A DNA stretch of 41,963 nt. Origin: a virus. The notes beneath the pieces are model-generated. The model was given only the letters and a program-made list of their open reading frames with translations. It ran no database searches and was not told the origin of the DNA. The translations under genes and the position numbers were made by a program. The stretch spans positions 1 through 41,963 of the IMG/VR virus record IMGVR_UViG_3300047409_000492; one strand, given 5' to 3'. Positions within the stretch are counted from its first letter, which is position 1. The number at the start of each line of letters is the position of its first letter. Below, in pieces: positions 7,320-13,387 of the stretch.

Positions 7320-7564
7320 TTCGCCCTCCCCTTCGCCCGTCGTGCGGCGTGAGCCTTGGCGCGGATGCGCGCCAGGTGAGCTTGGTAGAGGTGCTCCGCC
7401 CGCCGCTCCCTTTCGTCGTCGGGTAAAGCGGCGTCGGTCTCCGCGAAGAACTTCCGTCGCAGCCCGGCCTGGCCCGAGCGCGCGAACTCGTGCATGTCGG
7501 AGGTGGCGGCTTTCATTTCGCCGCCGATCTTGCCGATCAGGCGGTAGCGGGTGGTATCGGCCAT
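7316..7564 (-). CDS. Unknown basic helical protein
   Basis: 82 residues from the ATG at 7564 with AAAGGAGG upstream, overlapping the previous stop (TGATG). The protein is helical and strongly basic at its C-terminus (AKAHAARRAKGRAK), with a charged middle (ALPDDERERRAEHLYQAHLA). It could bind nucleic acid, but no family is recognised. Confidence 0.62.
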   Translation of the reverse strand: MADTTRYRLIGKIGGEMKAATSDMHEFARSGQAGLRRKFFAETDAALPDDERERRAEHLYQAHLARIRAKAHAARRAKGRAK

Positions 7565-7782
7565 CAGGACACCTCCTTTCGGGGGCGACCCCGACGCGGG
7601 CCACCGGGCAGTTCGCTATCGGGAACCCAGTCCAGTGCGCTGAGCGCCGGATGACGCCGCGTCCGCGTCCCACAGGTCCGACAGCGGTAGCAATCGTCGA
7701 TCCAGTCCGGCGCCATGCGCGGTGCCGAACAGCAAAGATGGGAATGGGGGTCTCTCCCCCGTGCTAGAGTTCTCCTGGGCAC
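7564..7782 (-). CDS. Small Cys-rich (zinc-ribbon-like) protein
   Basis: 72 residues. The chosen start is the GTG at 7782, with GGAGG eight bases upstream. A GTG at 7863 also opens the frame but would overlap the regulator gene upstream. Cysteines in HLCCS and CYRCRTCG form a probable zinc site. The C-terminus is basic (GGPRRGRPRKEVS, AT-hook-like GRPRK), suggesting DNA binding. The exact function is unknown. Confidence 0.5.
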   Translation of the reverse strand: MPRRTLARGRDPHSHLCCSAPRMAPDWIDDCYRCRTCGTRTRRHPALSALDWVPDSELPGGPRRGRPRKEVS

Positions 7783-7849
7783 CTGTACTGCCTCCTCTCG
7801 CCGCTCCGTGTTCTTCGCACGTGGGCGGCGTTCCTTTGTGTCTGGCGAC

Positions 7850-8086
7850 CTACGCAGTCGCACCCTCGCGGGCTTCCTGGCGGGCCCGCAAATGGGTCAT
7901 GTCGTCGTCGTAGAGGGGCGCGCCAATGCGCACGATCTCCCGCATCACGTCAGACGCCGACTTTCCCCACTTGCGGGCGAGGTCGTTGACGTACTTCCAC
8001 TGCGCCCGTTCGAGCATGTAGGTCGCGCTTCGCAGATCACCCAGCGAGCTCCCGCCGGGGTCGACTAGGGCTGTCTCGGACGCCAT
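7850..8086 (-). CDS. Ribbon-helix-helix-like regulator, first gene of early operon
   Basis: 78 residues from the ATG at 8086 with GAGGTG upstream. A beta-strand followed by two helices (ATYMLERAQWKYVNDLARKW, then SASDVMREIVRIG) matches the Arc/CopG ribbon-helix-helix layout, in which paired strands bind the DNA major groove. It is the first minus-strand gene after the divergent switch region. It is well placed to act on the palindrome overlapping its own promoter, as Cro does in lambda. That role is inferred from position and fold. Confidence 0.65.
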   Translation of the reverse strand: MASETALVDPGGSSLGDLRSATYMLERAQWKYVNDLARKWGKSASDVMREIVRIGAPLYDDDMTHLRARQEAREGATA

Positions 8087-8105
8087 CGGCTCACCTCTAC
8101 GCAAG

Positions 8106-8117
8106 ATGCTATAGCAT
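8106..8117. promoter_or_regulatory. 12-bp perfect palindrome at the early promoter
   Basis: atgctatagcat is self-complementary and overlaps the -10 of the minus-strand promoter, 20 bp ahead of the ribbon-helix-helix gene. This is the expected place for an operator of that regulator or of the divergent repressor. Confidence 0.5.
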
Positions 8118-8141
8118 AAGCGAATCGCGTAGACTAATCAA
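8113..8141 (-). promoter_or_regulatory. Early leftward promoter (sigma70-like)
   Basis: On the minus strand, TTGATT (8141-8136) and TATGCT (8118-8113) are separated by exactly 17 bp in an AT-rich island between divergent genes. The expected start is near 8105, giving a short leader to the ATG at 8086. It would drive the whole early operon. Confidence 0.6.
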
Positions 8142-8183
8142 TAAATCCTCTTGGCTTTCGCTAGAATCCGCGCGGATCGCTTA
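8117..8183. repeat. Inverted pair of 13-bp sites in the switch region
   Basis: TAAGCGAATCGCG at 8117-8129 and its inverted relative cgcggatcgctta at 8171-8183 (11 of 13 bases match) bracket the AT-rich divergent promoter region. They look like repressor half-sites or operators. Confidence 0.4.
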
Positions 8184-8199
8184 GCGAGGAGCATGAGAG

Positions 8200-8619
8200 C
8201 TGGCCCGCGCTGATCGTCTCGCCCGCGAGAGACTGGCGGACCTGATTTACACGTCGGGTCTTTCCAAGAAGCAGGTCGCCGCCCGTTGCGGGAAACAGCC
8301 GCAGTGGTTGAGCGACCGTCTGAGCGGTCATAGCCAATTGCTGGCGGATGACATTCCGCTCATCGCTACGGGACTGGGGATCTCACCATGTGCCTTTTAC
8401 GACGACGAGAGGGAGCGCAACGAACGAATGAACGCATTGATCCGGGAGCAGGCGCGTCCCATCCTCGAACGCCGCCGAGCGGAGCGCGGGGAGACGGAGC
8501 CATCCCTGGGACAGGAGTTGGCCGCCGACGCCCTGGCAGTGGCAGCCAAGGTGCCCGAGGCGCAGCTCCGCCAGTTCCTGGACTTCCTCGCCTGGCAGGC
8601 CGAACGCGCCGATCGGTGA
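8200..8619 (+). CDS. Cro/C1-type HTH repressor (apparent CTG start)
   Basis: 139 residues, the first rightward gene. The HTH spans about residues 12-55: LADLIYTSGLSKKQVAARCG, then KQPQWLSDRLSGHSQ, LADDIPLIATGLGIS and PCAFYD, a lambda-repressor-type fold. The C-terminal half is charged and helical (LREFL-like LRQFLDFLAWQAERADR). No ATG, GTG or TTG lies ahead of the HTH in frame. A CTG at 8200 has GAGGAG eight bases upstream. An out-of-frame ATG at 8193 leads to a stop after six codons. The TTG at 8308 would remove the recognition helix. It probably maintains lysogeny by binding the neighbouring palindromes. Confidence 0.72.
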   Translation: MARADRLARERLADLIYTSGLSKKQVAARCGKQPQWLSDRLSGHSQLLADDIPLIATGLGISPCAFYDDERERNERMNALIREQARPILERRRAERGETEPSLGQELAADALAVAAKVPEAQLRQFLDFLAWQAERADR

Positions 8620-8625
8620 GACGCC

Positions 8626-8653
8626 TTGACTTCTAGAACGCGCGTTCTACGAT
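8626..8653 (+). promoter_or_regulatory. Promoter with SOS-box-like palindromic operator
   Basis: TTGACT (8626-8631) and TACGAT (8648-8653) are 16 bp apart. Between them lies a perfect 16-bp palindrome, TAGAACGCGCGTTCTA (8634-8649), containing GAAC-N4-GTTC. That is the core of LexA boxes in Firmicutes, Actinobacteria and some other phyla. It is placed ideally for repression of the 8683 gene. Confidence 0.6.
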
Positions 8654-8682
8654 GTGGCAATCACAGCATTGCAGAGGTTGGC

Positions 8683-9033
8683 ATGAACCGAACACCCGAT
8701 GATCTACCCGTGGGCCACCTCATCGAGCTCGGCAAGCGCTGGGGCGAGCGGATCGAGCGCCACACCCAGGAGACCGTAGACGGCGCGGTGGTCGACCACG
8801 AGGAGCGGATGCATCTGCCGCCACGTCGGACGGACCCGGTGACGGCGGTCCCCTTTGCGGGCGAGCGCATCCCGGACATGACGACGTGTCAGGGCATTGA
8901 GTTCATGCACCAGGGGCATTCCTTAGAGACTGCCGCCGAGCTCTTGGGCGTCGACGCGCTGGTGCTGGAGCGCGCCATCGTGGACTACCGCCCGCCCTAT
9001 CGCCGCTGGCTGGTGGCGCGAGGCATCGGGTGA
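8683..9033 (+). CDS. Unknown protein under palindromic operator control
   Basis: 116 residues from the ATG at 8683 with AGAGG five bases upstream. The N-terminal part is acidic/polar (LIELGKRWGERIERHTQETV). The C-terminal part contains a probable HTH (IEFMHQGHSLETAAELLGVD, then ALVLERAI) resembling the small HTH of DUF433-type antitoxins. It sits directly after the SOS-box-like operator, so a DNA-damage response or induction role, such as an antirepressor, is possible. The family is not firmly recognised. Confidence 0.6.
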   Translation: MNRTPDDLPVGHLIELGKRWGERIERHTQETVDGAVVDHEERMHLPPRRTDPVTAVPFAGERIPDMTTCQGIEFMHQGHSLETAAELLGVDALVLERAIVDYRPPYRRWLVARGIG

Positions 9034-9068
9034 CCAGCCATGAACCTGCGGATGGAGGAGTTGGGACT

Positions 9069-9458
9069 ATGAAACGAACCATTCTGGCGTCGGTGCTGAG
9101 CTCGGTGGCGGCGTCGGTGCTTACCGCGATCGTAGTCGTACTGCTGCTCCGTCCACCCCCGGTGGAGGCACAGCCTACCACGTTGTTCGCCCAGCAGCTG
9201 CGGCTGTCTTCGCCCGACGGCAAGGCCGAGCTGGTGCTCAATCCGAACAGCCTGGTGATGACGGACGGCTCGGGGAATGCGAGCGTCTACCTGGGGACCC
9301 AGACTGCCACGCCCTCGGGGCCGATGTTCTTTCTGTTTGATGGCAACAATGTCGCGCGGGTGGGGCTCAAGCTGGACCCCAACGGCCGACCCTGCATTGC
9401 GACGTTCGACGGCGATGCACGTCCAACCAGTGTCCAACCCACGACCTGTGTTCCGTGA
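9069..9458 (+). CDS. Exported or membrane-anchored beta-repeat protein (lysogenic conversion candidate)
   Basis: 129 residues from the ATG at 9069 (GGAG eight bases upstream). Residues 1-35 are a signal peptide or anchor: MKRTILASVLSSVAASVLTA, then IVVVLLLRPPPVEA. The mature part has short beta repeats of the type LxLxSPDGKAELVL, GSGNASVYLG and ARVGLKLDPNGRP, ending with two cysteines. Such repeats are seen in exported bacterial proteins of unknown role. Its place in the lysogeny module makes surface modification or superinfection exclusion plausible. Its stop overlaps the next start (GTGA). Confidence 0.65.
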   Translation: MKRTILASVLSSVAASVLTAIVVVLLLRPPPVEAQPTTLFAQQLRLSSPDGKAELVLNPNSLVMTDGSGNASVYLGTQTATPSGPMFFLFDGNNVARVGLKLDPNGRPCIATFDGDARPTSVQPTTCVP

Positions 9459-9718
9459 ACGAGCGGGCCTACACCCAGGAGCAGCTGCTGCGGCGACTGA
9501 GCCTGCGGCAGGACACCTTGGCCGCCCGGCTCCGCGCCAACCTGGCCGAAGGCAGTCCCCTCTTCGACCTCCGACCCTACGGCGAAGTGCAACCCGAGGG
9601 GAGCCTGCTTATTCGGGATCCGGCGGCCCTGGAGGCGGCGCTGCGGGCGGATCTGCAGAAGCTGCTGACGACGCTGGTGCAAAGCATGCTGGATACAGCC
9701 TACGCAGATCGTCCATGA
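9455..9718 (+). CDS. Unknown helical protein in lysogeny module
   Basis: 87 residues from the GTG at 9455, overlapping the upstream stop (GTGA). The protein is helical and Leu-rich (QEQLLRRLSLRQDTLAARLR, ALRADLQKLLTTLVQSML). No membrane segment or known motif is seen. A minus-strand ORF overlaps its last 110 bases. Confidence 0.55.
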   Translation: MNERAYTQEQLLRRLSLRQDTLAARLRANLAEGSPLFDLRPYGEVQPEGSLLIRDPAALEAALRADLQKLLTTLVQSMLDTAYADRP

Positions 9719-9791
9719 GCGACTGCACCAGCTCGGCGGCGAAGTCGTCGATCCGCGGGAGCTCTTCGGGGGTGAGATCAGGGTTGACCAC
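9609..9791 (-). CDS. Possible small acidic protein, convergent to the lysogeny genes
   Basis: 60 residues from the GTG at 9791, with AGGAAAG just upstream. The first part looks natural and helical (NPDLTPEELPRIDDFAAELV, then QSLMDDLRRLY). The tail is Pro/Ala-rich and overlaps the plus-strand gene antisense. It is the only minus-strand candidate inside the rightward module, and it may be a chance open frame. Confidence 0.3.
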   Translation of the reverse strand: MVNPDLTPEELPRIDDFAAELVQSLMDDLRRLYPACFAPASSAASADPPAAPPPGPPDPE

Positions 9792-10086
9792 GGTTCTTTC
9801 CTGCTTCAGGTACTCGCTCCCATTGTAGAAGCCGTCTCTCCCCGACCGGAAAAGTGGACTTAGAAACTGACCCAAACTGACCCGAACTAACCCCTGGCTT
9901 TCGGGTAAGAGCCTGCCCGTCCACCCCTCGAAAAAGAGACGGTAACCGGCGCTCTTTTTGCGCCTGCTCCAGGCGTGCGGTAAGCCAGATGCACGCGGAT
10001 ACTCGAAGGGTATCAGGTTGACATGGGAATCGGAAATGCGAGGATCGTAGGCACGAATTCAGCGGGTAACCGGAGGGCTTCTTTAA
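9719..10086. other. Non-coding, repeat-rich region before integrase (putative attP)
   Basis: 368 bp without a convincing gene apart from the weak minus ORF. It holds three imperfect 10-bp tandem units around actgaccc/actaaccc (about 9866-9893), an inverted repeat aaaaagag/ctcttttt (9931-9938, 9951-9958), a cgcctg-ctc-caggcg hairpin (9961-9975) and gcgtgc/gcacgc arms (about 9973-9996). It also holds gatac/gtatc arms, GGTAACCGG copies and a TTGACA box at 10018. Such density directly upstream of a tyrosine integrase is typical of attP plus control sites. The crossover core cannot be identified without the host sequence. Confidence 0.5.
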
Positions 10087-10129
10087 ATGAAGGTCGCCAA
10101 GCCAGCGAACGAGACGGTAACCGGCACTC
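9936..10129 (+). repeat. Three GGTAACCGG direct repeats flanking the integrase start
   Basis: gagacggtaaccggcgctc (9936-9954) recurs as gagacggtaaccggcactc (10111-10129, inside the integrase N-terminus), with one mismatch in 19. A third shorter copy, ggtaaccgg, is at 10065-10073. They are candidate integrase arm-type sites or autoregulatory operators. Confidence 0.55.
10018..10046 (+). promoter_or_regulatory. Possible integrase promoter
   Basis: A perfect -35 TTGACA lies at 10018-10023. The best-spaced -10 candidates near 10040-10046 (GAGGAT, AGGATC) are poor. This suggests a weak or activator-dependent promoter for the integrase. Confidence 0.35.
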
Positions 10130-11028
10130 GGGACCTCACCGACTACCAGGCGCTGCTCTGGTCCTGGCTCCTACACCTGGAGGTGGGCGGCAAGAGTATC
10201 GAGACCCGCAAGGTCTACCGCACGTCGGCCGAGCAGCTGGGTGCCCACCTGCTGGCGCAGGGCATGCCCGTCTACGTCGCCGGTATCACCCGCGAGCACG
10301 TGGAGTCCTATCTCCTCGAGCTCCGTCGCCAGCATCCGCAGAGCAGCACGGTGGCCACCCGCTACCAGGGCCTGCGCCAGTGGTTCAAGTGGCTCGCCGA
10401 AGAGCACGAGATCGACGTCTCGCCCCTGCTCAACATCAAGAAACCGACCTACACCGAGAAGGAGATCTCGCTGCTGCCCGACGTGGCGGTCAAGCGGATG
10501 CTCGACGACTGCAAGGGGCCGGGCTTCGCGGACCGGCGCGACCTGGCGCTCCTGCGCCTGTTTCTGGCCACGCCGCTCCGCCGCTCGGAGATCGCCAACC
10601 TTAAGCTCACCGACATCGACCTATCAGCGCGCACGGTCCACGTGACGGTGAAGGGCAACCGCCAGCGCACGGTGCCCATCGACGTGAAGGCCGTGAGTGC
10701 GCTCGACCGCTACCGTCGCATCCGCTCGAGCTCGCGCTATGCGGATCGAGCCGGGCTCTGGCTGGGCCAGCTCGGGCCGCTCACCGACAGTGGGCTCTAT
10801 CAGGTGCTTCGCCGTCGCGCGAAACACGCGGGGGTGGAGGGCTTTCACCCGCACTTGTTCCGGCACTTGTTCGCGCACGGCTGGCTCAAGGCCGACGGCC
10901 AGGAGCGGGACCTGATGCGACTGGGCGGCTGGCGCTCGGCCGCGGTGATGCGCAAGTATGGGGAGATGCTCGCCGAGGAGCGGGCCGTGGAGGCCTACCG
11001 ACGGCTCAGCCCGGGGGATCGGTTCTAG
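10087..11028 (+). CDS. int: Tyrosine recombinase (phage integrase)
   Basis: 313 residues, XerC/D-like. Residues 15-105 form the SAM-like core-binding domain. The catalytic domain carries R in PLRRSEIANL near 163, a beta-hairpin Lys (VKGNRQRTVPI), HLFRH near 254-258, LGGWRS, and the Tyr in RKYGEM near 291, so the R-K-H-R-W-Y set is intact. It catalyses site-specific integration and excision between attP and the host attB. The start is the ATG at 10087 with GGAGG ten bases upstream. One copy of the GGTAACCGG repeat lies within its first codons. No excisionase is identified; a small neighbour may serve. Confidence 0.93.
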   Translation: MKVAKPANETVTGTRDLTDYQALLWSWLLHLEVGGKSIETRKVYRTSAEQLGAHLLAQGMPVYVAGITREHVESYLLELRRQHPQSSTVATRYQGLRQWFKWLAEEHEIDVSPLLNIKKPTYTEKEISLLPDVAVKRMLDDCKGPGFADRRDLALLRLFLATPLRRSEIANLKLTDIDLSARTVHVTVKGNRQRTVPIDVKAVSALDRYRRIRSSSRYADRAGLWLGQLGPLTDSGLYQVLRRRAKHAGVEGFHPHLFRHLFAHGWLKADGQERDLMRLGGWRSAAVMRKYGEMLAEERAVEAYRRLSPGDRF

Positions 11029-11107
11029 ACCCTGAGCGGCCTGGCCAGAGGCCCCTTCGCGCCGCCCCGCCCCGGCTTCCGGCACCACGAGGTGGAGGAA
11101 AGCGGAA

Positions 11108-11317
11108 ATGGAATGGCTGGCGGAAGGGAAGCCGCGACTCATCCTCGACCAGGACGCGGACGGCCGATGGCACGTCATCGCGTACTACGAGCCGGCCGTC
11201 TCGGAGGAGGAGCGGCAGGCCGTGCTGGAGGTCGTCCAGGCGGCCCTCGATCGTTACGCGGAGACCCACCACCAGCTCTCGCGGCCCCGTCCGTACATCC
11301 CGCCGGACCACTGCTAA
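11108..11317 (+). CDS. Unknown small protein downstream of integrase
   Basis: 69 residues from the ATG at 11108 with GGAGG nine bases upstream. It has a beta-strand pair (RLILDQDADGRWHVIAYYEP), a helix (SEEERQAVLEVVQAALDRYA) and a Pro-rich end. The composition looks natural, and the gene is co-directional with the integrase. No family is recognised. Confidence 0.6.
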   Translation: MEWLAEGKPRLILDQDADGRWHVIAYYEPAVSEEERQAVLEVVQAALDRYAETHHQLSRPRPYIPPDHC

Positions 11318-11322
11318 GGGGG

Positions 11323-11694
11323 GTGCTCTACCAGCTCGACGGTGGGTACTTCTGCGCCGGGGTGGTGGTCACCGGTGGCTTCGTCAGTCGGGCCGCGCCC
11401 ATCCTCCGCTGGACGCAGGGCCGCCCCTGGTCGCAGGTCCAGGCCTGGGCCACCGCCCGAGGGGTCACGGTCACCCGCTGCTCACCCCCCGAGTCCCCCA
11501 CGGGCGAGGAAATCCGCCGCGCAGAAGAAGAACAATCCGATGCTGGTCAAGCTCCCCCGCCAGGGCTCCCCGGCGGCGGCGATGGGGAGGTACAACAGCA
11601 GGGCCAGCAGGAAGAAGATCAACGCGACGACAAATGCCACGATGGCCAGTACGGGCATGGGGGTAACTCCTTTCTAGGGGGCCAGGGTTCGTAA
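11323..11694 (+). CDS. Small phage protein with shadow-like C-terminal extension
   Basis: 123 residues from the GTG at 11323. Residues 1-52 (LYQLDGGYFCAGVVVTGGFV, then APILRWTQGRPWSQVQAWA) resemble a small beta-alpha protein common in phages that typically ends about here. The remainder is Gln/Glu/Gly-rich and lies antisense to the holin-like gene at 11482-11658, so it is probably tolerated rather than selected. The ribosome site (AAGGGG) directly abuts the GTG, so the start is uncertain. The function is unknown. Confidence 0.5.
   Translation: MLYQLDGGYFCAGVVVTGGFVSRAAPILRWTQGRPWSQVQAWATARGVTVTRCSPPESPTGEEIRRAEEEQSDAGQAPPPGLPGGGDGEVQQQGQQEEDQRDDKCHDGQYGHGGNSFLGGQGS
11482..11658 (-). CDS. Small two-helix membrane protein (putative holin)
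   Basis: 58 residues, encoded just downstream of the endolysin. The ATG at 11658 has AGGAG eight bases upstream. Helix 1 is VLAIVAFVVALIFFLLALLL (about residues 3-22) and helix 2 is around TSIGLFFFCAAD (38-50), with an AAAGEPWRG turn between. Size, two transmembrane segments and position as last gene of the late operon fit a small class II holin that releases the endolysin. It overlaps a plus-strand ORF in antisense. Confidence 0.7.
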   Translation of the reverse strand: MPVLAIVAFVVALIFFLLALLLYLPIAAAGEPWRGSLTSIGLFFFCAADFLARGGLGG

Positions 11695-12432
11695 TACCGA
11701 CGCGATCGCGTGGATCTGCTCGGGGCGGGGGCCTCCCCGTCGGTCAGCTTCCCCATCGAGGTCGTTCGCCACATCGTAGCTGGCATACCCGAGGCTCGAC
11801 TGCAGCCATTCGTAGCTGGCCGGGGCATTGACGATCTGCCCCTCGACCATCGTGATGTCCTCGTCCATCACCGAGAGGTCTACCGGGTCTCCACTGTACT
11901 GATGACCCAGGACCAGGGAGGGTTCCCAGTAGCGACTCACCCCCTCCAGGTCGGCCCGTCCGTTGTAATTGGCGATCCAGGCCGGGCGGGCCCGCAAGGT
12001 GGCGGGGACATGCCCACCCCAGAAGGACTCGATCACCCAGTCCCCGATATAGCAGCCGCTCCGTACCCCTCGCTCCTCGGTAGCCCGACAGGCCCGCTCG
12101 GTCCACATCGCGTCGGGGCACCCCTCATCGGCATAGGGCTCGATATCTGGCCACAGGCAGGGGAGGGGACCCACATTGGCCCGCTGCCAGAGGGTGAGTG
12201 CATCCTCCACGTTCTGCTCGGGGACCCAGGACTCATACCCCCACCAGTAGCCGCTCACGGAGCACCCATTGCCGACCGCGCTCTGTAGCTGGTCGATGGC
12301 CCAGCCGGGGTCAGGCCGCTCGCCCGGCAGCCAGAGGCGCACGATGACATGGCTGATGTCGTAACGATGGATCAGATCGGTGAGGTCCCGAGGTTGGTAA
12401 TTCGAGACATCGAGGGCGTGCAGCAGGGTCAT
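11674..12432 (-). CDS. GH25-type endolysin (muramidase)
   Basis: 252 residues from the ATG at 12432, coupled to the upstream stop by ATGA. The glycoside hydrolase family 25 barrel shows LHALDVSNYQ (Asp near residue 7), VIVRLWLP, CSVSGYWWGYESW, a catalytic-type WPDIEPYADEG near residue 95, WIANYNG and LVLGHQYSG. It should cleave the MurNAc-GlcNAc bond of host peptidoglycan at the end of infection. There is no signal peptide, so it needs the adjacent holin. The C-terminal 45 residues may be a short wall-binding or linker segment. It is the penultimate gene of the late operon. Confidence 0.87.
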   Translation of the reverse strand: MTLLHALDVSNYQPRDLTDLIHRYDISHVIVRLWLPGERPDPGWAIDQLQSAVGNGCSVSGYWWGYESWVPEQNVEDALTLWQRANVGPLPCLWPDIEPYADEGCPDAMWTERACRATEERGVRSGCYIGDWVIESFWGGHVPATLRARPAWIANYNGRADLEGVSRYWEPSLVLGHQYSGDPVDLSVMDEDITMVEGQIVNAPASYEWLQSSLGYASYDVANDLDGEADRRGGPRPEQIHAIASVLRTLAP

Positions 12433-12965
12433 GCGCTCCCCGCTCCCGCGATCGACTGGTGGAGGATGAAGGGGCCCTCCTCGAGGGTGCGGATGTTGCC
12501 TCCCGTTTTCGTGCCTTCGAGCTCCTGATACCACGTCACCTTGCTCCCCCCCACCGGAGCGCTCGCGGTCGCCGTGCTGCCGATGAGGACGTTCACCAGC
12601 CCGTTGGTCTGCGGAGCGATGCTGGTCCCCGGCACCGCGGTCGTCCACACCAGGGGGCCCACGATGATGGTGCCTTTCGGTTTGTCCCGCACGGTGAACT
12701 CGAAGCGCGTGAAGTTGGCCAGGTTTTCCGGAGCCCCGTGCTCGTCCACCAGTTGCACGGGTTGGACGACATCATCTCCGCTCCACAGCTCCATCTTCTG
12801 ATTCACGGCTGTCATCACTTTCCTCCGATCCCAGGCGTAGGTGACCCCGCCCCCCACCAGGGTGGGCAGCTGGTTGCGGCTGATCCCCAGGAGCGCGGGC
12901 AGGGGCACGCCACTTGGCACGTAGGGGATGGCGCCGGCGCCCCCCAGCAAGAGCAGCAGGGTCAT
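12429..12965 (-). CDS. Baseplate/tail-fibre-like protein with alternative in-frame start
   Basis: 178 residues from the ATG at 12965, which overlaps the upstream stop (ATGA). A second in-frame ATG at 12815 has an ideal GGAGG six bases ahead. It would give a 128-residue protein lacking the Leu/Gly/Pro-rich leader (MTLLLLLGGAGAIPYVPSG). The main domain (ELWSGDDVVQPVQLVDEHGA, then FEFTVRDKPKG) resembles the beta-sandwich of BppU-type N-terminal domains used in phage tips. It lies between tail genes and the endolysin. Confidence 0.6.
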   Translation of the reverse strand: MTLLLLLGGAGAIPYVPSGVPLPALLGISRNQLPTLVGGGVTYAWDRRKVMTAVNQKMELWSGDDVVQPVQLVDEHGAPENLANFTRFEFTVRDKPKGTIIVGPLVWTTAVPGTSIAPQTNGLVNVLIGSTATASAPVGGSKVTWYQELEGTKTGGNIRTLEEGPFILHQSIAGAGSA

Positions 12966-13387
12966 GGGGTCGGCCGCAGGCGCTGGAGTCCGTACTCGGT
13001 CAGGAGCTGCTGGGGGTCGAACCACTCGCTGTTCTGCAGGCTCCAGCGCAGGTCGATGCCGGTCTTCTGCTTGATCTGCGCCAGGAGGGGCCCCAGGGCG
13101 GCCTCCTTCTCGGCATCGGTCCAGGTCTGCCAGCCCGGCGGCATACTGATCTGCCCCGCGTTCGTCAACTCTGCTAAGAGCGCGTCGAACACTTCGGCGG
13201 TCAAGGCCAGGCTGGCCCAGTAGTGGGTGATGGTGCTCTGGGGATTACCCGTCGCGTTCAAGCCCACCCGCCAGGTCGCCGCCCCGTGGCCCGGGTCGAT
13301 CGCCTGGTCCCAGAAGGCGATCAGGGCGTTCCGTCGGTTGGCGGGGGCCAGGATGAGGGCGCGGTGGATGAAGAGGTTTACCGCCAT
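12962..13387 (-). CDS. Unknown tail-region protein
   Basis: 141 residues from the ATG at 13387, directly after the upstream stop (TAGATG). It begins MAVNLFIHRALILAPANRRN. The centre (GNPQSTITHYWASLALTAEV) and C-terminus (FDPQQLLTEYGLQRLRP) are mixed helical. It lies among receptor-binding candidates and is probably a virion accessory or a chaperone for the fibre. The family is not recognised. Confidence 0.6.
   Translation of the reverse strand: MAVNLFIHRALILAPANRRNALIAFWDQAIDPGHGAATWRVGLNATGNPQSTITHYWASLALTAEVFDALLAELTNAGQISMPPGWQTWTDAEKEAALGPLLAQIKQKTGIDLRWSLQNSEWFDPQQLLTEYGLQRLRPTP

Noticed and set aside
10023-10604. 193-codon plus frame beginning before the integrase
   Set aside because: Arg/Pro/Ala-rich shadow overlapping the integrase gene, which shows the full catalytic residue set in its own frame.
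11033-11060. GGCCT/AGGCC inverted repeat after the integrase as a terminator
   Set aside because: Only a 5-bp stem and no T-run; too weak to call.
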